Below are positions 1 to 9,024 of a stretch of 64,000 bases of DNA, piece by piece. The notes under the pieces are model-generated. The model was not told where the DNA came from. It saw only the letters and a program-made list of their open reading frames with translations, and ran no database searches. This stretch comes from Haloarcula rubripromontorii (GTDB taxonomy: Archaea; Halobacteriota; Halobacteria; Halobacteriales; Haloarculaceae): assembly GCF_001280425.1 (NCBI RefSeq), contig NZ_LIUF01000001.1, positions 910,945 through 974,944 of the forward strand, given 5' to 3'. Positions within the stretch are counted from its first letter, which is position 1. Each line of letters starts with the position of its first letter. Position numbers and translations under genes: made by a program.

Positions 1-390
1 GTCGACGCGGTCGAAGTACCGGCGGGTGATGGTCGGGAACTCCGTGGCGATGCGGCCTCCCTCGAAGTCGTAGACTGTCTCGACGTGGCTGTCCTCCGGT
101 GCGGCGAGGACGAGGCGACAGCGGCCGAAATCGAGGTCGCGGAGTTCGACGAGGTCGTCGGCGTCGGACTCCCGGACCTGGTCGAGACCGGTGATGCCCA
201 CGTCGGCAGCGCCGTCCGCGACGTACTCGGGGATGTCGGCGGCGCGGGCGTACAGGACGGTCACGTCCGGGTCGACGGTGTCGGCGTGCAGTTGGCGGTC
301 GGCCCCGTCGACCAGATGGAGGCCGGCCCGTTCGAGCAGTTCCTCGCTTGGTTCGTGCAGGCGGCCCTTGTTGGGGACGGCGATTCGCAT
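1..390 (-). CDS. hisG: ATP phosphoribosyltransferase HisG, N-terminal part (gene runs off the window)
   Basis: First enzyme of histidine biosynthesis, joining ATP and PRPP. The minus-strand frame opens with [11 protein letters not shown], the family's start, followed by [19 protein letters not shown], which is the phosphate-binding type region of periplasmic-binding-like HisG folds, and LVLAAPEDS. About 130 residues are visible and the 3' end lies before base 1. The start is fixed by the conserved N-terminus. No other his gene is in the window, so it stands apart from any his operon on this side. Identification is by recognisable family sequence. Confidence 0.93.
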   Translation of the reverse strand, partial: MRIAVPNKGRLHEPSEELLERAGLHLVDGADRQLHADTVDPDVTVLYARAADIPEYVADGAADVGITGLDQVRESDADDLVELRDLDFGRCRLVLAAPEDSHVETVYDFEGGRIATEFPTITRRYFDRVD

Positions 391-458
391 ACGCCTACTG
401 GCAGGCCGTGGGGCAACTGTCTTTCCCCTCAGGCTGGCCGGGCCTGTGGGCGGAGCCG

Positions 459-1664
459 CTACAGGCGGTCCCGGCGTGGGAGGGCAACGAAGGTCCCCGC
501 AGCCAGCAGCGTCAGGGCAGCGAGACCGTAGAATGCGACGGCAAACAGGTTCTGGTCGGCGAGCAGGCCGACAGCCGTCGAGCCCAGTGAACTGATCGCG
601 AAGAAACCGGTCCGGAGCAGCCCCCAGCCGGTCCCTTCGGCGGCGTCAGGCAGCGTGTCGACGATGTAGGCATTGGCCAGCGGGCCGACGCTCATCCGAA
701 CCCCGATGAGGCCGGAGACGACGGCCAGCGGCACGACGCCGCGGACGGACGGAATGAGCACGAGCGGAACGGTACTGACGAGTGCGACAGCGGTCAGGAC
801 GCTGGGCGTTCCGTATCGGTCGGCGAGCCGGCCAGTGGCTGTCTGTGAGAGTGCGCCACCGACGAACAGCACCGAGAGGAGCGCCCCGGCGGTCCCCTGT
901 GAGATACCCCGGACCGTGACTAGATACGTTGTGAGAAACGCTGTCACAGCCTGAAAGGCGAACAGCATCAGTGTCTTTCCCGAAACCGACAGCACGAGCC
1001 GGCGGTTGTGAAAGCCGGTGAGGACTGTTCGGAGGTCCTGTCGGAGACTCCGCTCGGACTCGTCAGACGGACGGTCCGAGACCGAGAGCCAGAGCGCGCC
1101 GGCGACGAGCATGAACAGCGGAGCGGCGCTGGCAAGCGCGAGCCGCCAGCCGTACCGGGTCGTGACGAACGCGGCGACGGCGGGCAGTACGGCCGCCCCG
1201 AGAGAGCCGGCGGCCATCACGACACCGAAGGCGGTCCCCTCGCGGGCGTCGAACGTCCGTGAGAGCGCGGTCCCGCGCGTCGGGCCGTACAGTCCCGTCC
1301 CGAACCCGAACGCGCCCGTTGCGATGAGAAACAGCGAGAACACCGGCGCGAAAAAGTAGCCCAGTAGTCCGACGCCCGAAAGCAGCGCTGCCGCCACCAG
1401 CAGCGTCCGTTCCCCGATTCGGTCGATGAGCACCCCAGCGGGAAACTGAACTGCCGCGTACGTGAGCCAGAGTACCGTCACCGCGAGCCCCGCCTCCGCG
1501 TTCGAGATGACGAACTCCTCGCGTATCGTCGGGAGAACCGCTGGGACGACAAACCGCATCCCGAGGACGAGGAACCAGCCGGCGGCGACGGCAAGCAGCA
1601 TTCGGACTGGGCTTCCGTGTCGAATCGCGCTGACCCGCTGCCGGAGTTGCTCTGCCGCCGCCAT
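459..1664 (-). CDS. MFS transporter
   Basis: A 401-residue, 12-helix major facilitator superfamily protein of the inner membrane. I start it at [11 protein letters not shown] because upstream in-frame codons would run across the start of the divergent deaminase gene. Helix 1 contains [16 protein letters not shown], and the loop between helices 2 and 3 carries the MFS motif-A-like [12 protein letters not shown] second copy, [11 protein letters not shown], lies in the C-terminal half, as expected for the two six-helix repeats. The substrate cannot be read from sequence. It is divergent from the MTA/SAH deaminase with about 150 bp between starts. Confidence 0.85.
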   Translation of the reverse strand: MAAAEQLRQRVSAIRHGSPVRMLLAVAAGWFLVLGMRFVVPAVLPTIREEFVISNAEAGLAVTVLWLTYAAVQFPAGVLIDRIGERTLLVAAALLSGVGLLGYFFAPVFSLFLIATGAFGFGTGLYGPTRGTALSRTFDAREGTAFGVVMAAGSLGAAVLPAVAAFVTTRYGWRLALASAAPLFMLVAGALWLSVSDRPSDESERSLRQDLRTVLTGFHNRRLVLSVSGKTLMLFAFQAVTAFLTTYLVTVRGISQGTAGALLSVLFVGGALSQTATGRLADRYGTPSVLTAVALVSTVPLVLIPSVRGVVPLAVVSGLIGVRMSVGPLANAYIVDTLPDAAEGTGWGLLRTGFFAISSLGSTAVGLLADQNLFAVAFYGLAALTLLAAGTFVALPRRDRL

Positions 1665-1814
1665 TCTCTTGCCCGCTCGAACGCGCCGGAGCCGAAAGAC
1701 CTCTGCGGAACAGGCACTGCTGTCACCGCTACATTCAACAGGGTCGTGACAACACGCCACACAGCAGCGCTGTCGACCCGGCGAACTAAGACCCGCGGTT
1801 GCGAAGCCATCGGC

Positions 1815-3113
1815 ATGAGTGAACTCCTCGTCACCGGCGGGCAGGTCCTCCGCCCGGACCTGACCGTCGAGCGAGCGGACGTACTGGTATCGCAGGACAG
1901 CGGCGACATCGTAGCGGTCGACGAACCGGGCACACTGGACGGTGACGACGAACTCGACGCCAGCGAGGGACTGGTCATTCCCGGGCTGGTCAACGCTCAT
2001 ACGCACGTCGCCATGACGCTGCTGCGCGGTCTCGCTGACGACAAGCCCCTCGACGCCTGGCTACAGGAGGATGTCTGGCCCGTCGAGGCGGAACTGACGC
2101 CCGAGGACATCCGCGTCGGCGCGGAACTCGGGCTGGTCGAGATGATTCGCTCGGGGACGACCGCGCTGTCTGACATGTACTTCGCGGTCGAGGAAATCGC
2201 CGAGGCCGTCGACCAGGCCGGGATGCGGGCGGTGCTCGGGTTCACAGCGGTCACGGTCGGCAAGGACGACGAGGGCGCGCGGGCTGACCTCGAAGAGAGC
2301 CTCGACGTGGCCCGGAACCTGAACGGTGCGGCTGATGGCCGGGTTCGGACGACGTTCCAGCCCCACTCGCTCACGACCGTCGGCGAGGACTACCTGCGCG
2401 AATTCGTTCCGAAGGCCCTCGACGATGACCTCTCGATCCACCTGCACGCCAACGAGACGCGCGACGAGGTGACGCCCATCGTCGACGAGCACGAAATGCG
2501 TCCGCTCGCCTACGCCGACGACATCGGCCTGCTCGACGGCGACACGTACGTGGCCCACGGCGTCCACGTCGATGAGAGCGAGATCGACCTGCTGGCCGAG
2601 ACGGGCACCGGCGTCGCCCACTGTCCGGCCTCGAACATGAAACTCGCCAGCGGAATGGCCCCTGTTCAGGACCTGCTCGATGCGGGCGTCACCGTCGGTA
2701 TCGGGACCGACGGCGCGGCCTCGAACAACGACCTCGACATGTTCGACGAGATGCGCGACGCAGCGATGATTGGCAAGCTCGCGGCCGACGACGCGAGCGC
2801 GGTCGACGCCGGCACTGTCGTCGAGATGGCGACCGAAAACGGCGCGGCCCTGCTTGGCTTCGACAGCGGCCGCATCGAGGCCGGCGCGAACGCCGACCTG
2901 GCCGTCATCGACCTCGACGCGCCACACCTGACGCCGGCCCACGACCTCGTCTCGCACCTGGCCTACGCCGTCAACGGGAGCGACGTGCGCCACACGGTCT
3001 GTGACGGCGAGGTACTGATGCGGGACCGCACGGTCGAGGTGTTCGACGAGGCGGCGGTGCGCGACCGGGCGAGCGAACACGCCGCCGCGCTGGTCGAACG
3101 GGCCGACTCTTAA
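1815..3113 (+). CDS. 5'-methylthioadenosine/S-adenosylhomocysteine deaminase (amidohydrolase)
   Basis: A 432-residue metal-dependent amidohydrolase. The start MSELLVTGG gives the short N-terminal beta-sandwich of the family. HTH at residues 62-64 is the first metal pair, followed by HLHANETRDE and HGVHVDES for the next histidines, and GTDGAASNNDLDM carries the metal-binding aspartate with the usual adenine-deaminase neighbourhood. Archaeal homologues deaminate SAH, MTA and 5'-deoxyadenosine. The next enzyme gene downstream is ahcY, which acts on the same by-product, so both fit SAM recycling. Which nucleoside is preferred in vivo cannot be decided here. A long upstream extension of the frame overlaps the MFS gene and is not counted. 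Confidence 0.85.
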   Translation: MSELLVTGGQVLRPDLTVERADVLVSQDSGDIVAVDEPGTLDGDDELDASEGLVIPGLVNAHTHVAMTLLRGLADDKPLDAWLQEDVWPVEAELTPEDIRVGAELGLVEMIRSGTTALSDMYFAVEEIAEAVDQAGMRAVLGFTAVTVGKDDEGARADLEESLDVARNLNGAADGRVRTTFQPHSLTTVGEDYLREFVPKALDDDLSIHLHANETRDEVTPIVDEHEMRPLAYADDIGLLDGDTYVAHGVHVDESEIDLLAETGTGVAHCPASNMKLASGMAPVQDLLDAGVTVGIGTDGAASNNDLDMFDEMRDAAMIGKLAADDASAVDAGTVVEMATENGAALLGFDSGRIEAGANADLAVIDLDAPHLTPAHDLVSHLAYAVNGSDVRHTVCDGEVLMRDRTVEVFDEAAVRDRASEHAAALVERADS

Positions 3114-3183
3114 CCAATCGAATTGAAGTGGTAACTAAACGACGAGAACAGCGCATAAACAATATCGACGATTTTTGGACGGT

Positions 3184-3236
3184 TTCACCCCTCACGCAAA
3201 CGGGGTGAACGAGTTGAACGGGAGGGGGTGTTTATC
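3184..3236 (+). promoter_or_regulatory. Inverted repeat plus TATA box before the acidic secreted protein
   Basis: TTCACCCC at 3184-3191 is repeated exactly in inverse as GGGGTGAA at 3202-3209, with a 10-nt spacer. A TATA-like TTTATC lies at 3231-3236, 28-33 nt before the ATG at 3264. The repeat sits just upstream of where TFB/TBP would bind, a typical place for an archaeal activator site. The regulator is unknown. Confidence 0.5.
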
Positions 3237-3263
3237 GCCCTCTCGGCGAAGGTATCGGGTACG

Positions 3264-4274
3264 ATGCGCACCAAACTCTTCGCACTGTACGCCGCTGTCG
3301 GACTGGTCATGCTGGCCGCTGGACCGGGACTGGCCGCCGGGGCGGACTCGGCTGGCAACACCGCCGTGGGCAACACGCTCGCGGTCGGCGTCACACAGGC
3401 TGACGACGGCACGGCGACGGTATCGGTCACGGCAAACGAGACGGGCGTCGAGAACGCCTCGGTCGCCGTCGAGACGGTCGACAACGCCTCCTACGCCGGA
3501 ACGGGCAACTACACGACCGACGGAGACGGCACGGTCGGGCTGCCTGCGCCCGAGCAGAACGTCACGGTCGACGTGACGGCGACCGCCGACAACCACACCG
3601 CGACGACGACGGCGGACCTGACCGTCGCAGCGAACGTCACTGAGTTCGACACCTTCGGACTCGAAGTGTCGGCGTACGTCAACGACCTGCTGAGCGACGA
3701 GAACCGGACCGGCGGCATCGGTCCGGCTGTCGCCAGTTTCGTGACCGCGAACAACCCCGGCAACGCGCCGGACCACGCCGGCCCGCCCGCGCACGTCACC
3801 GATGCGAACGAGTCCGACAACGAGACCCACCCCAGCGACCGGCAGGGTCCGCCGGCCGACATCTTCGGTGACGACGAGAACGAGACCGAGAACGAGACCG
3901 AGGACGACCGACGCGGTCCACCCGAGAACGCCGGGCCGCCAGAGGACCGCGGTCCGAACAGCGATGACGACGAGAACGAAACGGACGACGATCGTCGTGG
4001 CCCTCCGGAAGACGCCGGGCCGCCTGCGGACCGCGGTGACGACGAGGAATCGGAGGACGAAGAGGGCGATACCGAAGCGGAAAAATCGGATGACGAGTCC
4101 GACGATGAAGAGAGCGCTGAAGACGAAGAGGAAAGCGATTCTGAGGAGTCAGACAGCGACGATGATGACGGCGAGGACAGCGACGATGATGACGGCGAGG
4201 ACAGCGACGATGACGACGGCGGCGACCGCGGCCGACCGGACGACGCCGGTCCGCCCGCCGACCGCGGCAACTGA
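3264..4274 (+). CDS. Secreted acidic, repeat-tailed protein of unknown function
   Basis: A 336-residue protein beginning MRTKLFALYAAVGLVMLAAG, a Sec-type signal peptide probably cleaved near the LAAGA segment. The middle (about 30-130) is Thr/Val/Asn-rich with many N-x-S/T sites, as in exported haloarchaeal proteins. The C-terminal half is low complexity: units of the form RGPPEDAGPPADRG recur about four times, separated by long Asp/Glu/Ser runs, and the protein ends in one more such unit. No membrane anchor follows, so it may be secreted or loosely wall-bound. The start is preferred over an earlier in-frame ATG because that one overlaps the TATA region. Function unknown. Confidence 0.75.
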   Translation: MRTKLFALYAAVGLVMLAAGPGLAAGADSAGNTAVGNTLAVGVTQADDGTATVSVTANETGVENASVAVETVDNASYAGTGNYTTDGDGTVGLPAPEQNVTVDVTATADNHTATTTADLTVAANVTEFDTFGLEVSAYVNDLLSDENRTGGIGPAVASFVTANNPGNAPDHAGPPAHVTDANESDNETHPSDRQGPPADIFGDDENETENETEDDRRGPPENAGPPEDRGPNSDDDENETDDDRRGPPEDAGPPADRGDDEESEDEEGDTEAEKSDDESDDEESAEDEEESDSEESDSDDDDGEDSDDDDGEDSDDDDGGDRGRPDDAGPPADRGN

Positions 4275-4318
4275 GCGGCTTCGGTAGCGTTTTAGGAGTT
4301 CTCTTCCTCTATCGTGCC

Positions 4319-5596
4319 ATGACGACGCCTATTTCCGAGCGACTCGACGATCTCGACGAGGCACGCGATTCCGGCCGCCGAAAGATGGACTGGGCCATCC
4401 AGCATATGCCCATCTGCGGCGCGCTCCGCGAGCAGTTCGAGGCTGACCAGCCCTTCGACGGCGAACGCATCGGCATGGCGATGCACGTCGAAGCCAAGAC
4501 CGCTGTCCTTGCGGAAATCCTCGCGGTCGGCGGCGCGGAAGTCGCTATCACCGGCTGTAACCCGCTTTCGACACACGACGACGTGAGCGCCGCGCTTGAC
4601 GCCGTCGACGGTATCACCTCTTACGCCGAGCGCGGCGTCGACGACGAGGAGTACTACGCGGCTATCGAGGCTGTCATCGGCCACGAGCCGACCATCACTG
4701 TCGACGACGGGATGGACCTCGTCGCGGCCATTCACGAGGACTATCCGGAACTCATCGAAACCATCATCGGTGGGGCAGAGGAGACGACGACCGGCGTCCA
4801 CCGACTGCGCGCGATGGACGACGACGGCGAACTCGACTACCCCGTGTTCGCGGTCAACGACACGCCGATGAAACGCCTGTTCGACAACGTCCACGGCACC
4901 GGCGAGTCCTCACTGGCCTCGATTGCGATGACGACGAACCTCTCGTGGGCCGGTAAGACCGTCGTTGTCTCCGGCTACGGTGACTGCGGCAAAGGTGTCG
5001 CAAAGAAAGCCAGCGGCCAGAACGCCGACGTGATTGTCACTGAAGTCGAACCCCGCCGCGCGCTCGAAGCGCACATGGAAGGCTACGAGGTCAAACCGAT
5101 GGCCGAAGCTGCCGCCGAGGGCGACGTGTTCATCACGACGACCGGCAACCGTGATGTCATCGTCGAGGAGCACTTCGAGGCGATGCAGGACGGCGTCCTG
5201 CTCGCGAACGCTGGTCACTTCGATGTGGAGGTCGACCTCGACGCGCTGTCGGACCTCGCTGTCGACACCTACGAGGCCCGCGACGGCGTCCAGACCTATG
5301 AGATGGCCGACGGCCGACGCCTGAACGTACTGGCCGAGGGCCGCCTAGTCAACCTTGCGACGCCCATCGCACTGGGCCACCCCGTCGAGGTCATGGACCA
5401 GAGCTTCGGCGTGCAGGCCGTCTGTGTCCGCGAACTGGTCGAGAACGGCGACGACTACGAGGCCGGTGTCCACGCTGTCCCGGACCGACTCGACAGGGAG
5501 GTCGCGGAGATCAAACTCGACGCTGAGGGCGTCGAGTTCGATGCGCTGACCGACGCACAGGCCGAGTATATGGATTCCTGGCAGCACGGGACGTAG
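4319..5596 (+). CDS. ahcY: S-adenosylhomocysteine hydrolase (adenosylhomocysteinase)
   Basis: A 425-residue NAD-dependent enzyme that reversibly splits S-adenosylhomocysteine into adenosine and homocysteine and so relieves product inhibition of methyltransferases. Visible family signatures: MPICGALREQF and the CNPLSTHDD segment in the substrate domain, the NAD-binding GYGDCGKGVAKK, and EVEPRRALEAHMEGY followed by TTTGNRDVI. The length matches the shorter archaeal type. The end has the family-like substitution of a short C-terminal tail. It follows the deaminase and the secreted-protein gene on the same strand, with its own upstream gap of 44 bp. Confidence 0.96.
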   Translation: MTTPISERLDDLDEARDSGRRKMDWAIQHMPICGALREQFEADQPFDGERIGMAMHVEAKTAVLAEILAVGGAEVAITGCNPLSTHDDVSAALDAVDGITSYAERGVDDEEYYAAIEAVIGHEPTITVDDGMDLVAAIHEDYPELIETIIGGAEETTTGVHRLRAMDDDGELDYPVFAVNDTPMKRLFDNVHGTGESSLASIAMTTNLSWAGKTVVVSGYGDCGKGVAKKASGQNADVIVTEVEPRRALEAHMEGYEVKPMAEAAAEGDVFITTTGNRDVIVEEHFEAMQDGVLLANAGHFDVEVDLDALSDLAVDTYEARDGVQTYEMADGRRLNVLAEGRLVNLATPIALGHPVEVMDQSFGVQAVCVRELVENGDDYEAGVHAVPDRLDREVAEIKLDAEGVEFDALTDAQAEYMDSWQHGT

Positions 5597-5738
5597 GGCG
5601 GTCCGAGCGTAGCGAGGACCGCCGTATAGTCGAGCGGCGAAGCCGTGAGACGTAGGGAGGTTCTGAGCCGCGCGAAGGACCTCCGACCGGAACGGCGAGC
5701 GGAGCGAGCCGTGGCGGAGGTAGGTTTTCGCGGCACGC
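5597..5738. repeat. Cluster of stem-loops directly after ahcY
   Basis: GGCGGTCC (5597-5604) pairs exactly with GGACCGCC (5616-5623) around the loop GAGCGTAGCGA, starting at the first base after the stop codon. A CGGC-GAA-GCCG hairpin lies near 5634-5644, a GGAGGT/ACCTCC pair follows, and an ACGGC/GCCGT hairpin with the related loop GAGCGGAGCGA lies near 5691-5715. The shared GAGCGNAGCGA loop suggests related elements. The rest of the gap to 5894 shows no gene. A role in 3'-end formation or mRNA stability is inference. Confidence 0.6.
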
Positions 5739-5894
5739 GCGGGGACCGAACAGCCGAACAGGGAGATCGAGGGCCGTGGCGTTTTCTGGTTGACGGGAGT
5801 GACCCGCGATATCCGGGCAGGCGGCTTTCGTGAGTCAGGGTACAAAACCAATCTTCGACATCACGATGATTAGTGTCCGCGCTGATGTCTCGGT

Positions 5895-6350
5895 ATGGCT
5901 GTCCACGATACCGCGCAGATCGAGAACGCGACGCTGGGAACCGTCGAAATTCGAGAATACGTGACGATCCACGACGCCGACATAGACGACGGCGTCCAGA
6001 TTTATGAGAGAGCCTCGATCAAGAAGGCGACCATCCACGGACCGACCGATGTCAACGCAAACACCTACATCGAGAACGCAACAGTCGGCGAGTCCGTCCA
6101 GATCGGACCCAACGCCTCCATCGTCGGCGTAACCCACGACCTCACCGACACAGGCATGGAGTTCCAGAACGACACGTTCGACGAGATCGTCATCGAGAAC
6201 GGGGCTTTTGTCGGTGCTGGCGCGGTGGTCCTCCCCGGCGTCACGGTCGGCGAAAACGCCGTCGTCGGAGCCGGGACCACTGTAGCCGAAGACGTTCCGC
6301 CCGAGACTGTGGTCCGGAGCGCCACGGAAACGGTACGCCGCTCCCTCTGA
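5895..6350 (+). CDS. Left-handed beta-helix (hexapeptide-repeat) protein, transferase or gamma-carbonic-anhydrase type
   Basis: A 151-residue protein built of hexapeptide repeats such as IENATLG, VQIGPNASI and AVVLPGVTVGENAVVGAGT, ending in VAEDVPPETVV. This is the trimeric left-handed beta-helix fold. The same fold serves acetyl/acyltransferases and gamma-class carbonic anhydrases. I see no clear three-histidine metal set, so a sugar O-acyltransferase or an inactive relative is more likely than a carbonic anhydrase. It stands alone between gaps, so the context gives no substrate. Confidence 0.75.
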   Translation: MAVHDTAQIENATLGTVEIREYVTIHDADIDDGVQIYERASIKKATIHGPTDVNANTYIENATVGESVQIGPNASIVGVTHDLTDTGMEFQNDTFDEIVIENGAFVGAGAVVLPGVTVGENAVVGAGTTVAEDVPPETVVRSATETVRRSL

Positions 6351-6503
6351 ACCGCCAAGCCAGCCGCATACAGGAGGCAGACGCCCTGTGGCGTAAATAC
6401 TGCCGATAAGATGGTAGAAACCACACGGTACTGCGGATATTCCCTCGATACAGACGCAAAACCGCTTGCCACGTTGGTGTCGCCGACCGACCGCGAACTG
6501 GCG

Positions 6504-6656
6504 CTACTCGGTCACGTCAACGAAGACCGTCGACTGAATCCACGCAGACGGGTTCTCGGGGTCGCCGATGTGGGCGACCGTATCCGCGCCGACGTCGTAC
6601 TCTTCGAACGTCGCTCTGATGCCCTCTTGTGAATCGGTGTCGTGTTCGTGCGTCAT
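6504..6656 (-). CDS. Small acidic conserved-type protein (50 aa)
   Basis: Minus-strand frame starting MTHEHDTDSQEGIRATFEEY and ending ENPSAWIQSTVFVDVTE. The tail resembles a family of roughly 50-residue haloarchaeal proteins that end in a D-x-ENP-x-AW-x-x-S motif; this is from memory and needs a search. The strong acidic bias is coding-like, while the plus-strand frame over the same bases is Arg-rich and looks like a shadow. Function unknown. Confidence 0.6.
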   Translation of the reverse strand: MTHEHDTDSQEGIRATFEEYDVGADTVAHIGDPENPSAWIQSTVFVDVTE

Positions 6657-6946
6657 CGGTGTGTTCGTGTGTCGTTTGGCAGCTACCGCGTCGCAAGTGA
6701 CTACACTGGTCCAGTTCCCCGACCGGACCGAGTGTCGTCGCCGACCCGCGTCCTTACCACACTCTGTCAATAGGGCATTGCAGGTATCTGCTTGTCTACT
6801 AGCTGTATTCACTCGCCGCCGGTCCGGGTCTATGTGTATAGCCCCACGGTCTAGCCGCCTTCGCTGCTGAATCAGATATCGAAACTCTGACACTAACTGT
6901 CCCGGTGACGGCAATTTTATTCGCTCCCATCCGAAAAGTGGTGGTA
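6657..6946 (+). promoter_or_regulatory. Non-coding gap with the priL promoter at its end
   Basis: No frame here looks coding on either strand, and I see no tRNA or other RNA gene. An AT-rich stretch, AATTTTATTCG near 6912-6922, lies about 26-34 nt before the priL start and is the likely TATA element. The rest of the gap holds nothing I can interpret. Confidence 0.45.
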
Positions 6947-8023
6947 ATGGAACCGCTCCACGCACGCTACCCCTTTCTGGCGCGGTCGCGGGAGGCTGTC
7001 GAAGCCGCGGCGGTGGACTTAGGCGAGATTGTCGCCACGGACGAGACGGTTACGGCGCGCGCGCTGGAGCGGGTCGAGTCGGCAATCACTGACGGGACCG
7101 TCGGAGAGCCACACCGGCGGACCCGCGTCGAACTGCTTTCGTATCCGGTCGCTCGCGTGCTCGTCTCGCTTGTCGACGTCCACATCTGTACCCGGAAGTA
7201 CGCGCAGGCGGAAGCCGAGGCAGCGTACGACCGGTTCACCGAGGAGTTCGAAACGACGACGGAACTGAAATCGACCCAGCGCGAGACGCTGGATCGCACG
7301 GAACTGCTTGCGGAGTTCGACCTCGCGAGCGCTGTCAGCGACGCCGGCGACGGGTACCGCGTCGAGGTCGGCGCGTATCTCGATCTGGCGGCCGACCAGC
7401 GGGGCGACTCCTGGCGGCTGGTCAATCGGCCACTGGCCGACGGCGAGGTCAGGGTCACCGCCGAGGAACTGAACGTCCTGTTGAAGCAGGCCATCCGTCA
7501 CCGGGTCACCGACGGTTTGCCGTTCAACGTCCCCGACGCCATCGCCGACGAACTGACGGCGGAAGTCGACCGCTTAGACGAAGTACTTTCGGAACTGGAA
7601 CTCACCCGCGAGATCGACACCGTCGTTCCGGAACTGTTCCCGCCCTGCATGAAGTCCCTCCTCGACCGGGTCCAGAAGGGCGAGCATCTCGAACACCACT
7701 CCCGGTTTGCCATCGCGACTTTCCTTGTCGGCATCGGGATGACGACGGACGAAATCGTCGATCTGTTCCAGGTCAACCCCGGTTTCGGCGAGGAAGCCAC
7801 CCGGTATCAGGTCGACCACATTCGCGGAGAGACCAGCCCCACGGAGTACTCGACGCCAGCGTGTTCGACCATGCAGTCCTACGGCGACTGTGTCAACATG
7901 GACGACCTCTGTGAGGCGATTTCTCACCCCATGGGCTACTACGAGCAGAAGTTAGACGACACCGACGAGGAGGAACTGGTCGACTGGCGTGAGGACGAGG
8001 GCGACGAAGAGGCTGACGCCTAG
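6947..8023 (+). CDS. priL: DNA primase large subunit PriL
   Basis: A 358-residue regulatory subunit of the archaeal/eukaryotic-type primase, which makes RNA/DNA primers with PriS. The start MEPLHARYPFLARSREAV is the family N-terminus; an upstream in-frame start would overlap the TATA region. Four cysteines at residues 234, 306, 315 and 322 are placed as the [4Fe-4S] ligands: CMKSLLDRVQKGEHLEH, then ACSTMQSYGDCVNMDDLC, followed by SHPMGYYE. The motif RFAIATFLVGIGMT between them is typical. priS is not in the window. Its stop overlaps the convergent small membrane gene by a few bases. Confidence 0.95.
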   Translation: MEPLHARYPFLARSREAVEAAAVDLGEIVATDETVTARALERVESAITDGTVGEPHRRTRVELLSYPVARVLVSLVDVHICTRKYAQAEAEAAYDRFTEEFETTTELKSTQRETLDRTELLAEFDLASAVSDAGDGYRVEVGAYLDLAADQRGDSWRLVNRPLADGEVRVTAEELNVLLKQAIRHRVTDGLPFNVPDAIADELTAEVDRLDEVLSELELTREIDTVVPELFPPCMKSLLDRVQKGEHLEHHSRFAIATFLVGIGMTTDEIVDLFQVNPGFGEEATRYQVDHIRGETSPTEYSTPACSTMQSYGDCVNMDDLCEAISHPMGYYEQKLDDTDEEELVDWREDEGDEEADA

Positions 8024-8229
8024 AACTGCTGGCGTTCGAGCCAGAGGCCGGCAGCGGTCATAAACACGACGAACAGCCCGATTGCGCCGATGAGCGCGTA
8101 GCCGCCCGTTGCCTCTACGGTTGACCCATCTAGATACATCTGTGAGACGGTAACAGTTGCGCCGACGAACAGCACGACGGCGACCGCCGAGATGACGATT
8201 TGCAGGAGCGTCTCCCGCTCGATATCCAT
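8020..8229 (-). CDS. Small two-helix membrane protein (69 aa)
   Basis: Starts MDIERETLLQIVISAVAVVLF and has a second hydrophobic segment ALIGAIGLFVVFMTAAG, ending LWLERQQF. Two transmembrane helices are clear and no catalytic motif is visible. It is convergent with priL, sharing the final 4 bp. The annotated-looking longer frame upstream is dropped because it lies antisense to the SWIM gene. Conserved partner location next to priL is plausible in haloarchaea, but the role is unknown. Confidence 0.7.
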   Translation of the reverse strand: MDIERETLLQIVISAVAVVLFVGATVTVSQMYLDGSTVEATGGYALIGAIGLFVVFMTAAGLWLERQQF

Positions 8230-8331
8230 GCTCTGCGATTTCACAGGGCTGGCAAAAAGGGTATCGAAGCGCCGGAGCCCGCTGGCCGAGCGATTTAGGA
8301 GCGTGTAGCACCTACGTTTCAACTGGACGCA

Positions 8332-9006
8332 TTGGAACATACAGCCGCGTCCGCACCTATGACGCTCATCGAGCCAGCAGCTGACCGGCAAAGTACCGCA
8401 CTTGCACCGGACCTCCGATCCCTCCCGGACCGGGCCGCCCGCGCGTGGACCGAGCGCATGGCCGTCCGGCCGCGGGCGGGCAGCACGTACGCCGTGACGA
8501 CCGAAAGCGACAGCACGTACCTCGTCGACATCGCACGTCGGTCCTGCTCCTGTCCCGACAACCGCATCCGCGGCGAGCGCTGCAAACACCTCCGGCGCGT
8601 CGCCATCGAAATTACCGCACGACGGGTCGCACCGCCCGGCAAGCAACGGGCGGTCTGTGACGCCTGTGGGACCGTCACGTTCGCCGCCGCGGACGCGGAG
8701 ACGCCCCATCTCTGCGGACACTGCCGGCTGGCGGCTGGCGACATCGTGCGGGACCGCGAGACGGGCGACAGACTCGTCGTTACGGCTGTCACCGACACGC
8801 CGGCCGCCGACTGGACCGTCGAGTCGACGGACGAGACAGTCGCCGATTACGACACCAACGACGGCTACCCGCCCAATGACCTCGTGGTGCTGGCCGCCTA
8901 TCTCTCCGAGGCCGTCAGCGCGACCGAACCGCGAGAATACGCCTTTCCCCTGTCACGGCTCCGCCGCGTCGAAGACGCCGAACTCGTCGGCGGCGGGAGC
9001 CAGTAA
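8332..9006 (+). CDS. SWIM zinc-finger protein with zinc ribbon
   Basis: A 224-residue protein. Residues 72-86 form a SWIM finger, CxC...CxH (C72, C74, C84, H86), preceded by the usual YLVD-type strand. A second zinc site, C109/C112 and C128/C131, makes a small ribbon. The remaining C-terminal 90 residues are acidic with no recognised domain. SWIM domains bind DNA or protein and are often next to recombination genes; here hjc is convergent just downstream. An ATG at 8359 (MTLIEP) is an equally possible start. A TATA-like TTTAGG near 8294 slightly favours the upstream one. Confidence 0.8.
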   Translation: MEHTAASAPMTLIEPAADRQSTALAPDLRSLPDRAARAWTERMAVRPRAGSTYAVTTESDSTYLVDIARRSCSCPDNRIRGERCKHLRRVAIEITARRVAPPGKQRAVCDACGTVTFAAADAETPHLCGHCRLAAGDIVRDRETGDRLVVTAVTDTPAADWTVESTDETVADYDTNDGYPPNDLVVLAAYLSEAVSATEPREYAFPLSRLRRVEDAELVGGGSQ

Positions 9007-9024
9007 CCGAACGCCTGCGAACCG

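Noticed and set aside
10-600. Plus-strand frames at the window start
   Set aside because: They are antisense to hisG and the MFS gene; hisG is recognisable on the minus strand.
6411-6632. 73-codon plus-strand frame
   Set aside because: Overlaps the more convincing minus-strand 50-residue gene and is Arg/Leu-rich like a shadow.
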